Part shown: piece by piece, positions 1 to 11,387 of the stretch | How the letters are laid out: each line of letters begins with the position of its first letter | Position numbering within the stretch: the stretch's first letter is position 1 | NCBI GenBank assembly: GCA_002049455.2 | Contig: KV918765.1 | Coordinates: forward strand, 556,092 to 620,091 | Direction: 5' to 3' | Source: Porphyra umbilicalis | Lineage: Eukaryota > Rhodophyta > Bangiophyceae > Bangiales > Bangiaceae | Length of the DNA: 64,000 nt | The notes under the pieces: generated by a model | Database searches by the model: none | What the model saw: the letters and a program-made list of their open reading frames with translations, nothing else | Told to the model about the DNA's origin: nothing | Position numbers and translations under genes: made by a program

Positions 1-388
1 AATCACCCAGGGCCGCCGACGGCCCAGCGCCAAACCCAGACGGTGCGATCAAGAATGTCACACGTGGTGACCATCACGATCGTCTCGGAGCCCTCCTGAG
101 CCACTGACAGCGCTTCATTTCGTCTAAAACGGGCCGGCCCCGTTCGGACCGGTCGGTAATCGGCCTCTGGCGTCCCCAAATCTGGCTTCTGAGAGGAAGC
201 CCACCCTTGATTCGCGACTGCCTCCGAACTCACCTCTGGATTATCCGGTTGGACTTATCTGGGCGCTGTAAATTGTTTCTGGCCCGTTTGCGGAAGTTCT
301 GCATACGCATATGGTGCCACGTTAGACACGTGGGGACACATGGTCCATATCTTTACGAAAATCGACATTGTTGGGATTGCTCTGAAGG

Positions 389-1090
389 CTACGGAACAGC
401 ATGGACCCCGGCGCCGTAGGTACCGACGGTTAAGGCGATCATAAGACGAGGGAGACTGCCGGTGCGCATGGAGGTAGCGTCAGGGAGAAAAGAGGGGGCG
501 ACGGTGGGGAAGGAGAGAAAAACGATGAGCACTTCATCGCCAGCAGTGGGGACAACGTTGTCCACTGTGGGATGTGTACCTCGGGCGAATAGCAGCTCGT
601 AGCAGAGCATAGCGGCAGCAAGCCGTTTAATCGCAGTGCTCGTTTCCTGTCGCGTGCACTCATCCGAACAGCGAGGGTCGGCCACGCTCTCTTCTACCAC
701 AGAGAGGAACGGGCATTGACCCCACCGTGAGACAAGACACGTAAACAGCGGTCCGGCGTCACGCTGCAGGCCAGCCCTCTTGCGCATGTACGGCCACCGA
801 GCCCCCCTCGCGAGGCACCATCCAGCCCGCTCCTCTAGCGGCCACCTGCCCTCGTCACGCACCAGCCACTCGCAAATTGAGCACCACTTGGCTGCAGCAG
901 CCACGGATGCCGCGTCCGGGGTGGCCAGTGGCCGCGCAACCATGAGGTGTGAGTGACCGACTGGGTTGCGCATCCCGTTAGGGGGGAATCGCACGCACAC
1001 GCGGTTGAGCGGGCCGGGGTGCGTACGTATTGCAGAATGCCCAATTTTGGCCGATCTGAACAGGAACACGAACACAAGGGGCACTTTCAT
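389..1090 (-). CDS. Hypothetical ORF, possibly spurious
   Basis: This 233-residue frame starts with ATG at 1090. Its first 20 or so residues are encoded by a dispersed repeat end that also opens an unrelated frame near 24.92 kb, so the start is suspect. The middle is rich in Trp, Cys and Arg (for example WCSICEWL) and shows no family signature I know. No intron signals or neighbouring gene support it. It may be a chance reading frame or a remnant of mobile DNA. Confidence 0.2.
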   Translation of the reverse strand: MKVPLVFVFLFRSAKIGHSAIRTHPGPLNRVCVRFPPNGMRNPVGHSHLMVARPLATPDAASVAAAAKWCSICEWLVRDEGRWPLEERAGWCLARGARWPYMRKRAGLQRDAGPLFTCLVSRWGQCPFLSVVEESVADPRCSDECTRQETSTAIKRLAAAMLCYELLFARGTHPTVDNVVPTAGDEVLIVFLSFPTVAPSFLPDATSMRTGSLPRLMIALTVGTYGAGVHAVP

Positions 1091-1094
1091 TTTT
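1028..1094 (+). repeat. End of TATTGC-type inverted-repeat element
   Basis: The sequence begins TATTGCAGAATGCCCAATTT and runs through GGCCGATC and GAACAGGAAC. The same end recurs at 10791-10841, 21190-21231, 24921-24983 and 53719-53883 in either orientation. Only one end is visible here. Confidence 0.6.
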
Positions 1095-3659
1095 CCAATG
1101 TAATTTGCTCACTTTGACGGCAGTCGTCCTTTTCTCTTCAATTCACTGGACTTTAGTCTAGGGTACTTATCAACATGCGCATGAGGTCACACACATAACT
1201 TTTTTTTTTCTCCAGTGCACGCGCGGGAGTACTTGCGGTTGGCCCCGTGTGCACACCTTTTCGGGCGGTACGCAGTGTATCGATCACTGCTGCGGACCCT
1301 TTGGGCATGGTTCGGTGCGCCACATACATCCAGCACTTTCTGTAGCTTTTCTCTTATGTAGCATGTCAGCCGCGGTCATACGGACGCCGTACGTCGCTTT
1401 TCGTAGGATGTCCGGGTCAGTTGCCTCAGAATGAGGGTGGTGCGTTCAGACCCCCGAAAACGTCGATCTGGTCAGACGCGTGGACTGTATTTTGTGTTAA
1501 AGTCCGGCGATGGTGCTCCACGGGACAACCAAGGCACATTCTGTTCGAATTTTCAAGCAGACGCTTGCGACCCATCGTCCTGGAGGAGAGGGCTGCCGGA
1601 CGGCCGGCGGGAGCTGCCGACGGCCACACCACCGCTATCGTCGAAGTCACCACCGCGGCGGCCGCACATGCCCGACACACCCCCCGCGCGCGCGTCGGTG
1701 CGCGACCGCCCGCGAGCAACACAGCCGGCGCGCGGGCGGCCGCCGCGCCGACGAGGCGAACAGCCCCACCCACCCCCCCGCGCGCGCGTGTGAGTGTCCC
1801 CGCCGGCGGCCGCACCGCCCGTCGCGCGCGATATTGCATGGTCCCAGGCGCCGCCGCCCCCGCGCCGACGCGGCGGCAGCGTTGACGGCGGCCCCACCCT
1901 TTGAGGTGCCCCCCCACTCCTCGCCCCCGCTACTGTCTGACGGTGGACGAGCTCCGCCGCCGTTGGGAGCGGGGAAGGGCGCCGGCAGCGCCACCGCCGC
2001 CTCCCCTGCCGCGGCTGCCGCCGCTGCCGCGCCCGCCATCGCTGCGACTGCTACGGGTGGTGGCTGCGACGGCGGCGGCGGCGGCGGGCTGTGGTCGATG
2101 GCCCCACCGTCGCCGCTGTCGCCGCTAGTGGGCGTGCGCACCGCCGCCGACGCGCCGGCGGGGGACGGCGGCGCGGATTTCGACGGCGGCCTGCCTGCGG
2201 CAGCGGCGGCGGCCCCCAACTGCCGCGGCCGTGGCGACCGGGACGGGTGCGACGGCAGGCCGGCGGCGGTGTGAACGTCTGGAGGTGCGGGGATATTCGT
2301 CTGCTTGTCTCTGGGGGGGGGAGGCGCGGCGGTGACGGCGGCGGCGTGGGCGGCGGCGGCGGCGGTTCTTGTTGGCGGTGGCTTGTTTGCCGAGTATGCG
2401 CGGCCGCGCGAGGGGGGTGGTTCGCGTGGGCTGGTCGTCTGCGGCTGCTTCGCACGTTGTAAATAAGTCCAGGTTTTTTCCGCGGGCGCGTTTTCAGTTA
2501 TTTGTTGTCCGGCCAAACGCAGGTGAGTTTTCGACGCAGGGCGGTGCACCATCATCGGCGACGACGACGGCCTCACGACGACGCCCCCCCCGCCGCACGA
2601 CGACGCCCCCCCCGCCCCCGACGACGCCCCTCCCGCCCAAGACGACGCCCGTCCCACGACGCCCCCCCCCCCACGATGACGCCCCCGCCGCCCTCGACGA
2701 CGGCCTCCTCGCCCGCAACGACGCCGCTCCCCCCGACGACGACCCCCCCCCCCTTATACTCCTGCTTTGTCCGCGACACGCCGCGGATAAAGTTGTCACT
2801 GACCGTTGATGCGGCGGAGCGGGTGTGGGCCAATGTCGACCGGTCGGCAGCGGCGCTCGCCGAAGCTCGTCCGTGCTCCATCAGCATCGTAGGCATATTT
2901 TTCGCATAGAGAACGTGTTCCCCTGCCCACAAGACGGTCTTCAAAGAAAAAATAAAACTCCTGGACAGCCCCAATGGCGACCCAACACAGCACCCAGTGA
3001 GGGTCTATATCTGCGCTCTTCTTCATGGTTGCATGACAATGAGGCAAGAAGCAAGGGAAGGTGTTGCGAAGTGGGGCCGTGGGGGGGGGGAAGCGGGTGG
3101 CGGCAATGAAAAAGATGGGGTGGCAGAAGATCTCTTGAGAGACACCAGAACACAGCTGGGATCCATCGCATATGTGCCCCTCTGCCGATTGTCGAAGCCG
3201 AGACACACCCGAGACGCGCCCCGTTTGCCAGTGTTTCCCAGCGTTTGCGGCCAGTTTCTTTGCGTCTCAGCCTGGACCCGGACAAGACTCGGTCAAATTT
3301 CTGTGGACTGCGTCCGTACAGTCAGTCTCCATCCATATCCCGTCCGGATGCTCAAGTGGGGTAATACCAGCCTTGGCTGCTGAGATTCAAAAGCCAAGGC
3401 TCAAAAGCCAACCCCCCCCCCCCGTGCATGGGTGCAGGTGCACGTTCCGCAGCCCTTACAGGCAGAGTGCTGACAGAAGCGGCGCAACGTGATGGACTGC
3501 AATCTGTTCACCATGAGGAATTCAACTCCCTGTACTGCCGGTGAGATGAGCGCCCATCTAGACGCTTTGCTCTTTTCCTTTCGATGTTCTCATAGCGACA
3601 TCTCCATTAATGTGCATGTTCGTGGGCAACAAGATTTCGCCCTTCTGGCCCTGTTCCCC

Positions 3660-3870
3660 CACGGCTGCCCGCCGCCCCTCGGCTGCCCGCCGCCCCGCCG
3701 CTGCCCGCCGCCTCGCCGCTGCCCGCCGCCCCGCCGCTGCCCCCCGCCCCGCCGCTGCCCGCCGCCCCGCCGCTGCCCGCCGCCCCGCCGCTGCCCGCCG
3801 CCGGCCTCGCCGCCGCTCCGCTTCCCCCCGCCGCTGCCCGCCGCCCCGCCGCTGCCCGCCGCCGGCCGCG
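3660..3870 (+). repeat. 18-bp GC minisatellite
   Basis: About ten imperfect tandem copies of an 18-bp unit (CTGCCCGCCGCCCCGCCG) are followed by degenerate copies to roughly 3990. The unit length is a multiple of three, so frames stay open on both strands and give six-residue repeats. I see no sign that the array is translated. Confidence 0.8.
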
Positions 3871-4943
3871 CCGCCGCTCCCATCCCCCCCGCCGCTTTCC
3901 GCCGCCCCGCCGCTGCCCGCCGCTCCGCGGCTGCTCGCCGGTCCGCCGCTCCCCGCCCACCTGCCGCTGCCGACCGCCCCGCCGCTCCCCGCCTTTCCAT
4001 CGCTCCTTGCCCCCTCGCTGCCCTCGCGGGCAGCCGGCGGCGGCCGGAGGCGGCACCTCTTTTGGGGGGTGGTCGGCGACGGTGGCGACCGGCGGCCGCT
4101 GCTGGCGGGAGGAGTGGCCGGAGGGGGGGGGATCGGGCACAGCGGTTGGCGGCAGGGCGGGCGGTTGTCCAGGGGGCTGAACGGCCTCGGTGCCTGGGGC
4201 CGGCCATTGCTGGGGTGGGCGGGCGGTCGGTGAGGGAGGCGGCTGGTGGCCGGCCGTGGGGGTGGTCAGTGGAGGGGGTGGCCGGCGGCGAGGGTGGCCG
4301 GCGGCGGGGGTCGTCGGCGGTGGGGTCGATTGGATGTGTGTCTGGGGGACACAAAGCGACTTCCAGGGATAACACAGAGTTGTCTGGCTGCGTACTACCT
4401 CTATGGGCGACTCGTAGGCACGAAACTGGGGTTCTGACTTGTATGGAGGCACACTACGCTCAGTGAGCATTCTACGACCGTGCTGGTGTGGTTTTTTAGG
4501 GTCCGTTAAGAGTATATGATGTAGCAAAGCCAACGCACACAGAAAGTTGGCCAGCAGATAGGCAGAGCACCGTGGGGAGGTAGCGGCGTATCGTGTCCCT
4601 GTCAAGTTGAAGGGGCGAAAATCGTCGGAAGGAAGCGTCTGTACGCTTAGAGACTCGCTTTTTCGTTCCCAGGACCCTTCAAAGTACCACGCACAAGTCT
4701 CTTCAGAAAAATGGTGTTTTGGTCAAGTTCCGCCCGGACATGTCGTTTGCTCCTCCCTCGTGCACCGGATGGAAGCATGTAACATGGATATGACCAGACT
4801 ATACGGACCCCGACCAAAGCTGCTCAAAATAGGTACAGGGTACTGTAGGAGATGTACTGTACTGTTTTTTTTCGCAAGAAAATATGCACAACTGCTGTAG
4901 GCAGCAAGAGAAGCGCAGAGCGCATCCCACTGGATTAAACAGT

Positions 4944-4958
4944 AGAGACCTTCTGCAA
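4944..4958 (+). repeat. Left terminal inverted repeat of the Harbinger element
   Basis: AGAGACCTTCTGCAA matches the complement of 8900-8914 base for base. Just inside (4964-5032) come five close copies of a GTGGGT/GACCCA motif. AGT immediately outside is repeated outside the right end. Confidence 0.88.
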
Positions 4959-5327
4959 CTGCGGCGTGGGTACCGAATGTGGGTAATTTATGGGTCGGCG
5001 ACCCACGATTCTTGGACCCATATCCCGCCAACGCCGACCATCTGCATGTTCCAAATACCGATCGGCGATCCCACAGTGAGCTCCGATGAAGCGACTTACC
5101 GCAATCTGTCGTTGCGCCCGCTCGTTAGATTGTCCCTGGCACCCCTCTCGCCATCACATGCTCACGCAGGCACCAACGTGTGCCGCTTGCGCTCACACGG
5201 ACAACGCGTGCAGCAGCGTGTAGATGCTGCTTGAAGATATCGTGGCTGCATTCTCACGACCGCAACAGAGAGTGGTGTGGGGCTGCCACAGAGAGTGGGC
5301 TGAGCGCCTGGGTGTGCGCCGGGTGAC

Positions 5328-6458
5328 ATGGTGTCTCAGTCTGACGTTTTCGTCGGGGCACTGCGACGCCGCCGGTTTCGATTGCGTCGACTGATCCGCC
5401 TCCATGTCACCTTGGGCCACGGTATTGAGGACATGAGACCCGTGGCGCTTGCATACATGCGTGTTGGACTGCACATCCGACGGTCGCTGCAGCGCTCCGA
5501 GCGAGTCATGGCCGTTGAGTTCAACCTCAACGTCTTCTCTGAGCAGGAAGCCTTGACTAATTTCCGTTTTTTGGTTTCCGACATGGGCCGGCTGTCTGCT
5601 TTGCTCTCTCTGAATGTTGATATGACTCGGTGCCGCTACAATGTGACTCGTATCGAATGCCTTGCCATCATTTTGCGCCGCTTGGCTTCCCCCTGCAGAT
5701 GGACGGACTTGGAACTATTTTTTGGGCGGTCCGCCTCGGCTCTGAGCAAAAGTTTTTGCCGTGGCGTGGAGGAGCTTCTTGCTCAATGGGGTCATCTCTT
5801 GACGACTTGGCGAGCAGGGTTGATGACTGAACGTGCGCCAGTTTACGCGCATTCTATCACAGGTAAGGGTGCGCCGCTCCATGGGTGTGTCTGTTTTATT
5901 GATGGCACCGCCATTCGCATTGCACGACCGGGAGGTGGTCTTCAGCGTGCCTGCTACAGCGGGCACAAACGATGCCATGCCATTAAGTTTCAGAGTATCT
6001 GTACGCCCGATGGGCCGTTGTTTCATCTCTACGGGCCGGTTGAGGGGCGTCGGCATGACATGTTCTTATACCACGAGTCGGGTATTGATGCACACCTCCA
6101 GGCGACGCTTCTCATTGACGATACACAGTATTGCATCTATGGAGACTCTGCCTATATTATTCGTGCATGGCTGCAGCGTGGAAACGGTGCATGGACTGAC
6201 GGTGACGCAGGGCAACAGGAATACGATGGAACTATGAACCGATTGTGAGAAGTGGTGCAGTGGGACTTCAAGGAAGTCAAGCAACAGTTCACCTCGTTGG
6301 ACTTCACAAGAAAACTCAAGATAAGAGAGTCTTCAGTGGGTGCGCAGTACCTCGCTGGCGCGCTGCTGTGGAACTTCCGCTGTTGCTTCTACGGAAACCA
6401 GACGGCCACTTACTTTGACAGTATTGCTCCCACGATGGACCGCTACCTACAGGAATAA
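5328..6458 (+). pseudogene. HARBI1-like DDE transposase, one in-frame stop
   Basis: This would be the catalytic protein of the surrounding Harbinger element, cutting and joining DNA at its ends in the nucleus. The frame starts at the ATG at 5328 and is open for 306 residues. TGA at 6246-6248 then interrupts it, and the same frame continues for about 69 residues to TAA at 6456, which overlaps an AATAAA at 6457. An N-terminal helical region (residues 1-140) precedes the DDE domain. Asp192 lies in CFIDGTAIRI and Asp273 in YGDSAYII, the usual first two catalytic positions. After the stop, WDFKEVKQ matches the family block that follows the catalytic Glu, but the Glu position itself appears to read Gln (VVQWDF). 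The copy is therefore probably dead for two reasons. TGA in place of CGA (Arg) is the simplest reading of the stop. Confidence 0.85.
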
Positions 6459-6560
6459 TAAAACTATGCCGTGGGTACCGCCCCACTTTTCTTCCCTCGT
6501 CCTCGTGTCCGTAACCCACCAGAACACTGCCCTTTTCTCTGCCGCGCCGAGCGCATCGTC

Positions 6561-7262
6561 ATGGTCACGTGACAGTACAATATGTACAACCACGGTGCGT
6601 TTTCGTGCGTTTCACAGCCACAAAAGAGGGGCTCGACTGCAGTGCGCACCTGTTTTCCAGCCCCCACCCGAAGCGCTTTCCGTCAGAGTGCGCCTTGCTA
6701 CAATGTTATAGCCGACCAAAGTCCGAGCTCCGATGCGTTGCGCTTCGACGCTGAGCACCACGTCACGGTCACGTGTGTATGTGCGTCGCCGTACCGCGGC
6801 ACATACTGGTACGTTGCGATGCGTTTTTATTCCGTCCCAGTTGTTTGTTGAATACTGTGCGCGCCTGTTTTCCCGCCCGCGACCGAAGTGGGTTTTCTCT
6901 GTAGGAGCAGAAGTCCAAACATACAGCGCAACAAAGTCTGAGCCCGGATGCGTTGTGCTTCAGCGATGAGCCCCGGCATGTTCCATGCCAGTCACACGTA
7001 CCATAACGCATCAGTCTGTAATGCAGTGCGTCCACACGAAGACTCGCGTGACTGTGACGTGGTGCTCAGCGTCGAAGAGCAATGCATCGGAGCTCGGACT
7101 TTGGTCAGCTATAACATTGTAGCAATGCGCACTCTGACGGAAAGCGCTTCGGTGGGGGGCTGGAAAACAGGTGCGCACTGCAGTCCAGTCCCTTTTTCGT
7201 AGCCGTGTAGCGCACACATACGCACCGCGGTTGTGCACAATGCACTACCATGTGACCGTCGT
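6561..7262. repeat. Inverted repeat between the two Harbinger genes
   Basis: The arm at about 6561-6785 is repeated in inverted orientation at about 7025-7262 with high identity; both arms contain the GTCAGAGTGCG / TGTTATAGC blocks. The spacer holds a third, more diverged copy in direct orientation (about 6850-6985). The structure fills the gap between the convergent transposase and Myb-like genes, so read-through from either side would give a long hairpin RNA. Confidence 0.8.
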
Positions 7263-7461
7263 GAGGTGCTCAGCGACGAAGCGTTGTGCACGACGACCAG
7301 GGACATTCTGTCACCTCGTCACGTCCCAGGTTCTGGTGAAGCCCCTATCGTTTAGATAGCTACTCGTACTTTTATAATGAGTTGCACCAAAAGACGCACC
7401 GCTGATGCCTTCAAAGCACCATACAAAGCTACGAGAACACCACGCGTGTCTCATCACCGGG

Positions 7462-8553
7462 TCACTTCTCTTCCTGGGGCAACTTAGGAGACAATGCGCT
7501 TATGGCACGTGTCAAAGCCGCACGCTCAACACGTGCCGTCTCATTGTCCTCCGCCGAGCGTGCCTCGCGTCGCAGACGCTCGGAGCGGTCCTCAGCGCGC
7601 CGTGCACGAGCCTCCTCGAGCAAGGCCTGCTCGTGGGCACGCTGTCGCTCGCGCAGCGCCAACTCCCGTGCAGCAAGCTCCTGCTTTCGAGCCTCAATAC
7701 GCTCCAGCGCGGCGACAAACTCAGCGTCATCACCATCGTCGAGCTCGCTTCGGGCACGCGCACGCGTTGGGGTCTTTGTTGAGCTGCTCTTCTTGGGGTC
7801 CCCCCCGCTCCCCCCCCCACGAGGGGTGCCGCCCTCGGTCACGCCCGGCATGGCGCTGGCCCCGCGGCAGGCCATCGCCACGTCGCGCACGGCCTTGCCC
7901 TTGAGCGTGAGCTCCTCCTCGGTTGCACTCTTCTCGTTCCGCTCGGCCGCAACCTTCTGCTGGTAGTCGTTGTGCTCCTCCACAGTCGTCACGAGAAGGT
8001 TCTCCATCGAGTTGAGCACCTCGTCCTGGCCCGTGCCGTCACGGAGGCGCCGATCCAGCGCCTCAAAGCCGCCCTTGAGCAAGTAAAAACGGTCCTTGGC
8101 GTGCTTATGGTCCGTGTTTCAGCGCGTGGTGGGGTCGGCATTGAACGCATTGGCCGCCTTCGTGTACCGCTCGGTCATCTTTCTCCATGGTGAAATTTGG
8201 GCCTCGGCGTTAAGGATCTCCTTCAGCAAGGTGTAGTCGTCCTGGTACGCCCAACGGCGCCGGATGGCCTTGGCGGGGGGCGGCTCGGTGGGGGCGGGCG
8301 TAAGGGCGACGGTCCCGAAGGTTGCCGGGGTGGCCGTCGACGGCGTCGACACAGGCGTGCCACTCGCCGGCGATGGTCCACTCGATGATGCAGCGGACGC
8401 ACTATTTCTGGCCATGGGGGCACTCGTGGGGGCGGTCTTGTCGAAGGGCGGCAACGTGATTGTGTCGCTGGCAAGTGGGGTTGACTCGGAGGGCGAATCC
8501 GAGCCGGCCGGCGTGTGGGCGTCGCTTCTCGGAGAGGAGTTGGCAACCACCAT
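7462..8553 (-). pseudogene. Myb/SANT-like partner protein of Harbinger, one in-frame stop
   Basis: The second Harbinger protein binds transposon ends and brings in the transposase in well-studied relatives; here that role is inferred from position and domain. ATG is at 8553. A Ser/Thr/Pro-rich N-terminus (residues 1-95) leads to a Myb/SANT-like block with spaced aromatic residues: RRRWAYQDDYTLLKEIL, then ISPWRKM, then RFYLLK. TGA at 8121-8119 cuts this block between DPTTR and NTDHKHAKDR. The frame then continues unbroken to TGA at 7464-7462. The missing residue would be Trp (TGG) or Arg (CGA). The C-terminus (last 80 residues) is a charged Glu/Arg/Ala coiled coil. It converges on the transposase, with the inverted repeat between them. 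Confidence 0.8.
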
Positions 8554-8899
8554 GACAGCCTTGTGGTAGTGGTAAAGGCGATACGTGGGGTTTGAGGACG
8601 ACGCGTGCAGGTGGGCGGCGGTGGGGGGCGGTGGTATGTCAGAGCGGTGGCGGCTCGGAATGCAATCGGCCCAAGGTGGCGGAGACTGATCGCCTCGTGT
8701 CGATGCACACCAGCGATTGGCGGAAATAATTTTGTAAGCGATACGTGTTCGCGCACGTTGCTGCTCCAGCCTCGATATATACCGTTACGCCGCGTGGGTC
8801 GGAGGGACCAGATAGCCACAAATGGGTTGCAGATGTGGGTCGAAGCCCTAACGTGGCGTGAAACGTGTCCCCGACCCACGCCACCGACCCATATTTGAC

Positions 8900-8914
8900 T
8901 TGCAGAAGGTCTCT
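8900..8914 (-). repeat. Right terminal inverted repeat of the Harbinger element
   Basis: TTGCAGAAGGTCTCT is the exact complement of the left end and is followed by AGT. Inside it, at about 8787-8895, GTGGGTC, ATGGGTT and GACCCA motifs recur five times, mirroring the left end. Confidence 0.88.
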
Positions 8915-10533
8915 AGTGTCAGAGAAAACACGTATTTATAATCCACTGGACTGAGCAGTGTCTGTGCCGATCTGCCGACTCGACGGTATCTGAAACACTG
9001 TCAGAGGGTGGCCATTCACACTGCGAAGTGGTATGATTATATCTCTACCCTCGACTGCTGTTTTCCTCCACTGGCGCTGCCTCCCCCCACTGCCACTGCT
9101 TTCTCCCAGTGCATCAGCCTCCGTCCACCGCCGCTGCCTCCCCCACATCGATGCTGCGCCCCCCCATCCCCGTTGCGTCCCCCAATTCCTGCGGCTTTCC
9201 CCCTTTCCTACTGCGTCCCCTCTTCGCTGCTGCGCTTCGTCACAGGTTCTGGCCCTCCCTACCAGGGCTCCGACCCCCGCAACTGCTGCCCATTTCTCCC
9301 ACTAGTGCTGCCCCCCTCTTCACTGGTGCTACCCCCCCTCCTACCCGAGCTGCCCCCCCCCCCCACTGGTACTACCCACCCCCACCGGTCGGCGCAGCCA
9401 CAGCGGCGACCGTAGTCACGGAATGGTGTGGCAAGGACACCTGGGTCAGGAACGGGAGGGAGGCGGCAGCCCCCAGCAGCGGCGGTGGTCGCCCACCCCT
9501 GGAAGGGACGACGAGCAACGACAGCAGCGCCCGGCGGCGGTGGTGGTGGCTCGCGCATGTGCGGGGCGGCGAGCGGCGACGGTCGTGCATGGCCGTCATG
9601 CATGGCGCGGCAGCGTCGATGGCCCATCCCTGTCAAATGGCCAGCCCAACGGAATCAACGGCTGCGTATCGAGTAAAATGATATTGGCCCCGTTTCAAAG
9701 TAGCGAAATCTTGGGTGATAGTAAGTCTCCAGAAAATACAGTACAGGATTTATGATCGATTCGCATCTCCCATTCCACCCCCCCAAACGCCAACCCTCCT
9801 TGGCGGCAAATCGCCGCTGAGCCAAGGCTGGCTTTATCTCGCCTCGGATGCTGGCCTACTGGCCTATGGATGGAACTCACTCGGTTTCGTAAATTGGACG
9901 TTGCTTGTGGACTGAGGTCGACTTGAGATCGAGAACTACGATTGCAAGAGGATCGCAATCGATTCCACATCCGTCCCGATGGAGACCTCATACCGCCAGG
10001 AAGTCGTCCAGAGTGTCCATGAGCAAGCCCTCATACGTCCTGGACAGTCTGGGTGCTTAAAGACTTGTGCACTGGCCATCTGGAGGTGCCTCAGCATCTC
10101 TTTCCCTGCTGCTTTGAGACAAGAGCGTCAGATCGCTGAGTCGGATGCGCGTGTTGCAAGAAGTCAGATCAACTGCTTCAGTGTCAACATTTACGCATTT
10201 AAATCAGTAAGTGCGTCTCCGGACTAGCGGGCTACATGAGTATTCGAAAGCGACCGTGCGACACGGCAACGGCACCGGTTCTTCCGGAGGGTGGGATATG
10301 GATGGAGACTGACTGTATCGGCCCTGTCGGCCTCAGATGCTCTGTGATGCGGAATATGACTCCCAGCGTGCAAGGCAGTTACGTCTGAGCACGCTCCCAT
10401 TGAGAACTACGAGGGGGACAGAGGGCTGGATTACCATGCGCCGGGCTGCAAACAGGACAGCTGTTGGAATGACATGCGCGCAAGGTGTCAAAGGTTTGAA
10501 AGCCCTCCGTCATGACGCGTCAATGGCCGATTT

Positions 10534-10709
10534 TATTGCTGTCTTCCCAATTTTGGCCGATCCCGTCGATGTCAAAAGGGGTGATCAACAGTGTGAAACA
10601 GCGTCTGAGCCATCCACTCAGCCGGATAAAGTCGATTGACCAATGGACAGTTGACCCAGACCCCTTCTTGACTTTGACCACATTGGCCAAAATTGGGAAG
10701 ACAGCAATA
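10534..10709. mobile_element. 176-bp inverted-repeat element (MITE-like)
   Basis: The element begins TATTGCTGTCTTCCCAATTT and ends with the exact complement. The perfect inverted repeat is 25 bp (10534-10558 and 10685-10709). It has no coding capacity. A partial copy of one end lies at 33448-33510, and a related 165-bp element with longer ends is at 53719-53883. I could not define a clear target duplication. Confidence 0.75.
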
Positions 10710-10790
10710 GGTCTTCGACACGACGTCTCATACGTCACTGAAAGATCGGTACGGCTTATATTCATCAAGTTATGAACTGTATAATTGTTC

Positions 10791-10841
10791 GATGCACTTG
10801 TGTTCCTGTTCGGATCGGCCAAGATTGGGCATACTGCAATA
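10791..10841 (-). repeat. Lone end of TATTGC-type element
   Basis: GTTCCTGTTCGGATCGGCC followed by a sequence ending GCAATA is the same end as at 1028-1094, inverted. The partner end is not visible nearby. Confidence 0.55.
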
Positions 10842-11387
10842 CTTTCGACGCACTGTTGAAACGTCCAAAAGCTCAGACCAGACTGGGGATTGTAATGAGA
10901 GACGCGAGGACTCGACCAGATTTAGAGAGTATTTAATATTGTCGTTGACGAATCAACACCTGCATGATGTTCGCGGCTATAGTGGGGGAGAAGGACGGCC
11001 GCCATCGTGTGCTAAAGGGTGTTTACTACGTGAGTGTGTTCGTGACGCGTGCGCACGCATGACGCATACTCACGCAGCACGTGCTTCGTGTCGTTCGCAG
11101 CCTATCGCCCATGCCAGTGGACCGACTTCAGCGGCGGCCGTCCGCCGCAGGGTGTTCCTGCCCCGCACCTGCAGGTGGCGCCGTTCTTGAATTGTATTTA
11201 ATCGGCGCGTTGAGGCGCTGGTCTACATCCCCTGCTGGGTGAGATATGTTACGGCGACCGCCCCGGCATCACGCCTTCCCCTCGGTGATCCGGGTTGGAG
11301 ATGCTCCTCTGTTATTGCGTTCCTCTCTCTCTACGTCCTCCATCTTCGTCACCCCCCCCTGTCGCTGTGAAGCAAGGCGCCGCCGCG

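Larger units (their letters stand above)
1..4940. other. Gene-poor spacer with GC-rich low-complexity DNA
   Basis: I see no gene I can defend here. An uninterrupted minus-strand frame at 389-1090 (233 codons, ATG) is the longest in DNA of ordinary composition, but it begins inside a dispersed repeat end (1028-1094) and has no recognisable domain. From about 1550 to 2800 the sequence is dominated by CCG/CGG-type runs and CGACGC repeats, so every frame is open and none is convincing. The stretch 3660-3870 is a minisatellite, listed separately. From 4380 to 4940 composition returns to normal with no gene seen. Confidence 0.6.
4944..8914. mobile_element. Complete PIF/Harbinger DNA transposon
   Basis: The 3,971-bp element is bounded by perfect 15-bp inverted repeats, AGAGACCTTCTGCAA at 4944-4958 and its complement at 8900-8914. 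Each is flanked by AGT (4941-4943 and 8915-8917), which reads as a 3-bp target duplication, the size expected of PIF/Harbinger. Inside are a HARBI1-like DDE transposase on the plus strand and a Myb/SANT-like protein on the minus strand, the two-gene set typical of the superfamily. Between their 3' ends lies a 0.7-kb inverted repeat. Both subterminal regions are dense in TGGGTC/GACCCA motifs. Both genes carry one in-frame stop, so this copy is probably not autonomous. Confidence 0.9.
8918..11290. other. Spacer with small repeats, no gene seen
   Basis: From 9040 to 9420 the DNA is a C-rich run of short proline-like repeats. From 9670 to 10800 it is AT-richer and holds a small inverted-repeat element (10534-10709) and a lone element end (10791-10841). 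From 10990 to 11290 a GC-rich stretch leads into the sulfotransferase-like gene; GTATTTAAT near 11190 is the only TATA-like run I noticed, about 200 bp before that gene's ATG. No frame in this interval shows a domain. Confidence 0.5.

Noticed and set aside
3590..4605. Proline/arginine-rich proteins over the 3.7-kb minisatellite
   Set aside because: They are translations of the 18-bp array, open on both strands, with no conserved part.
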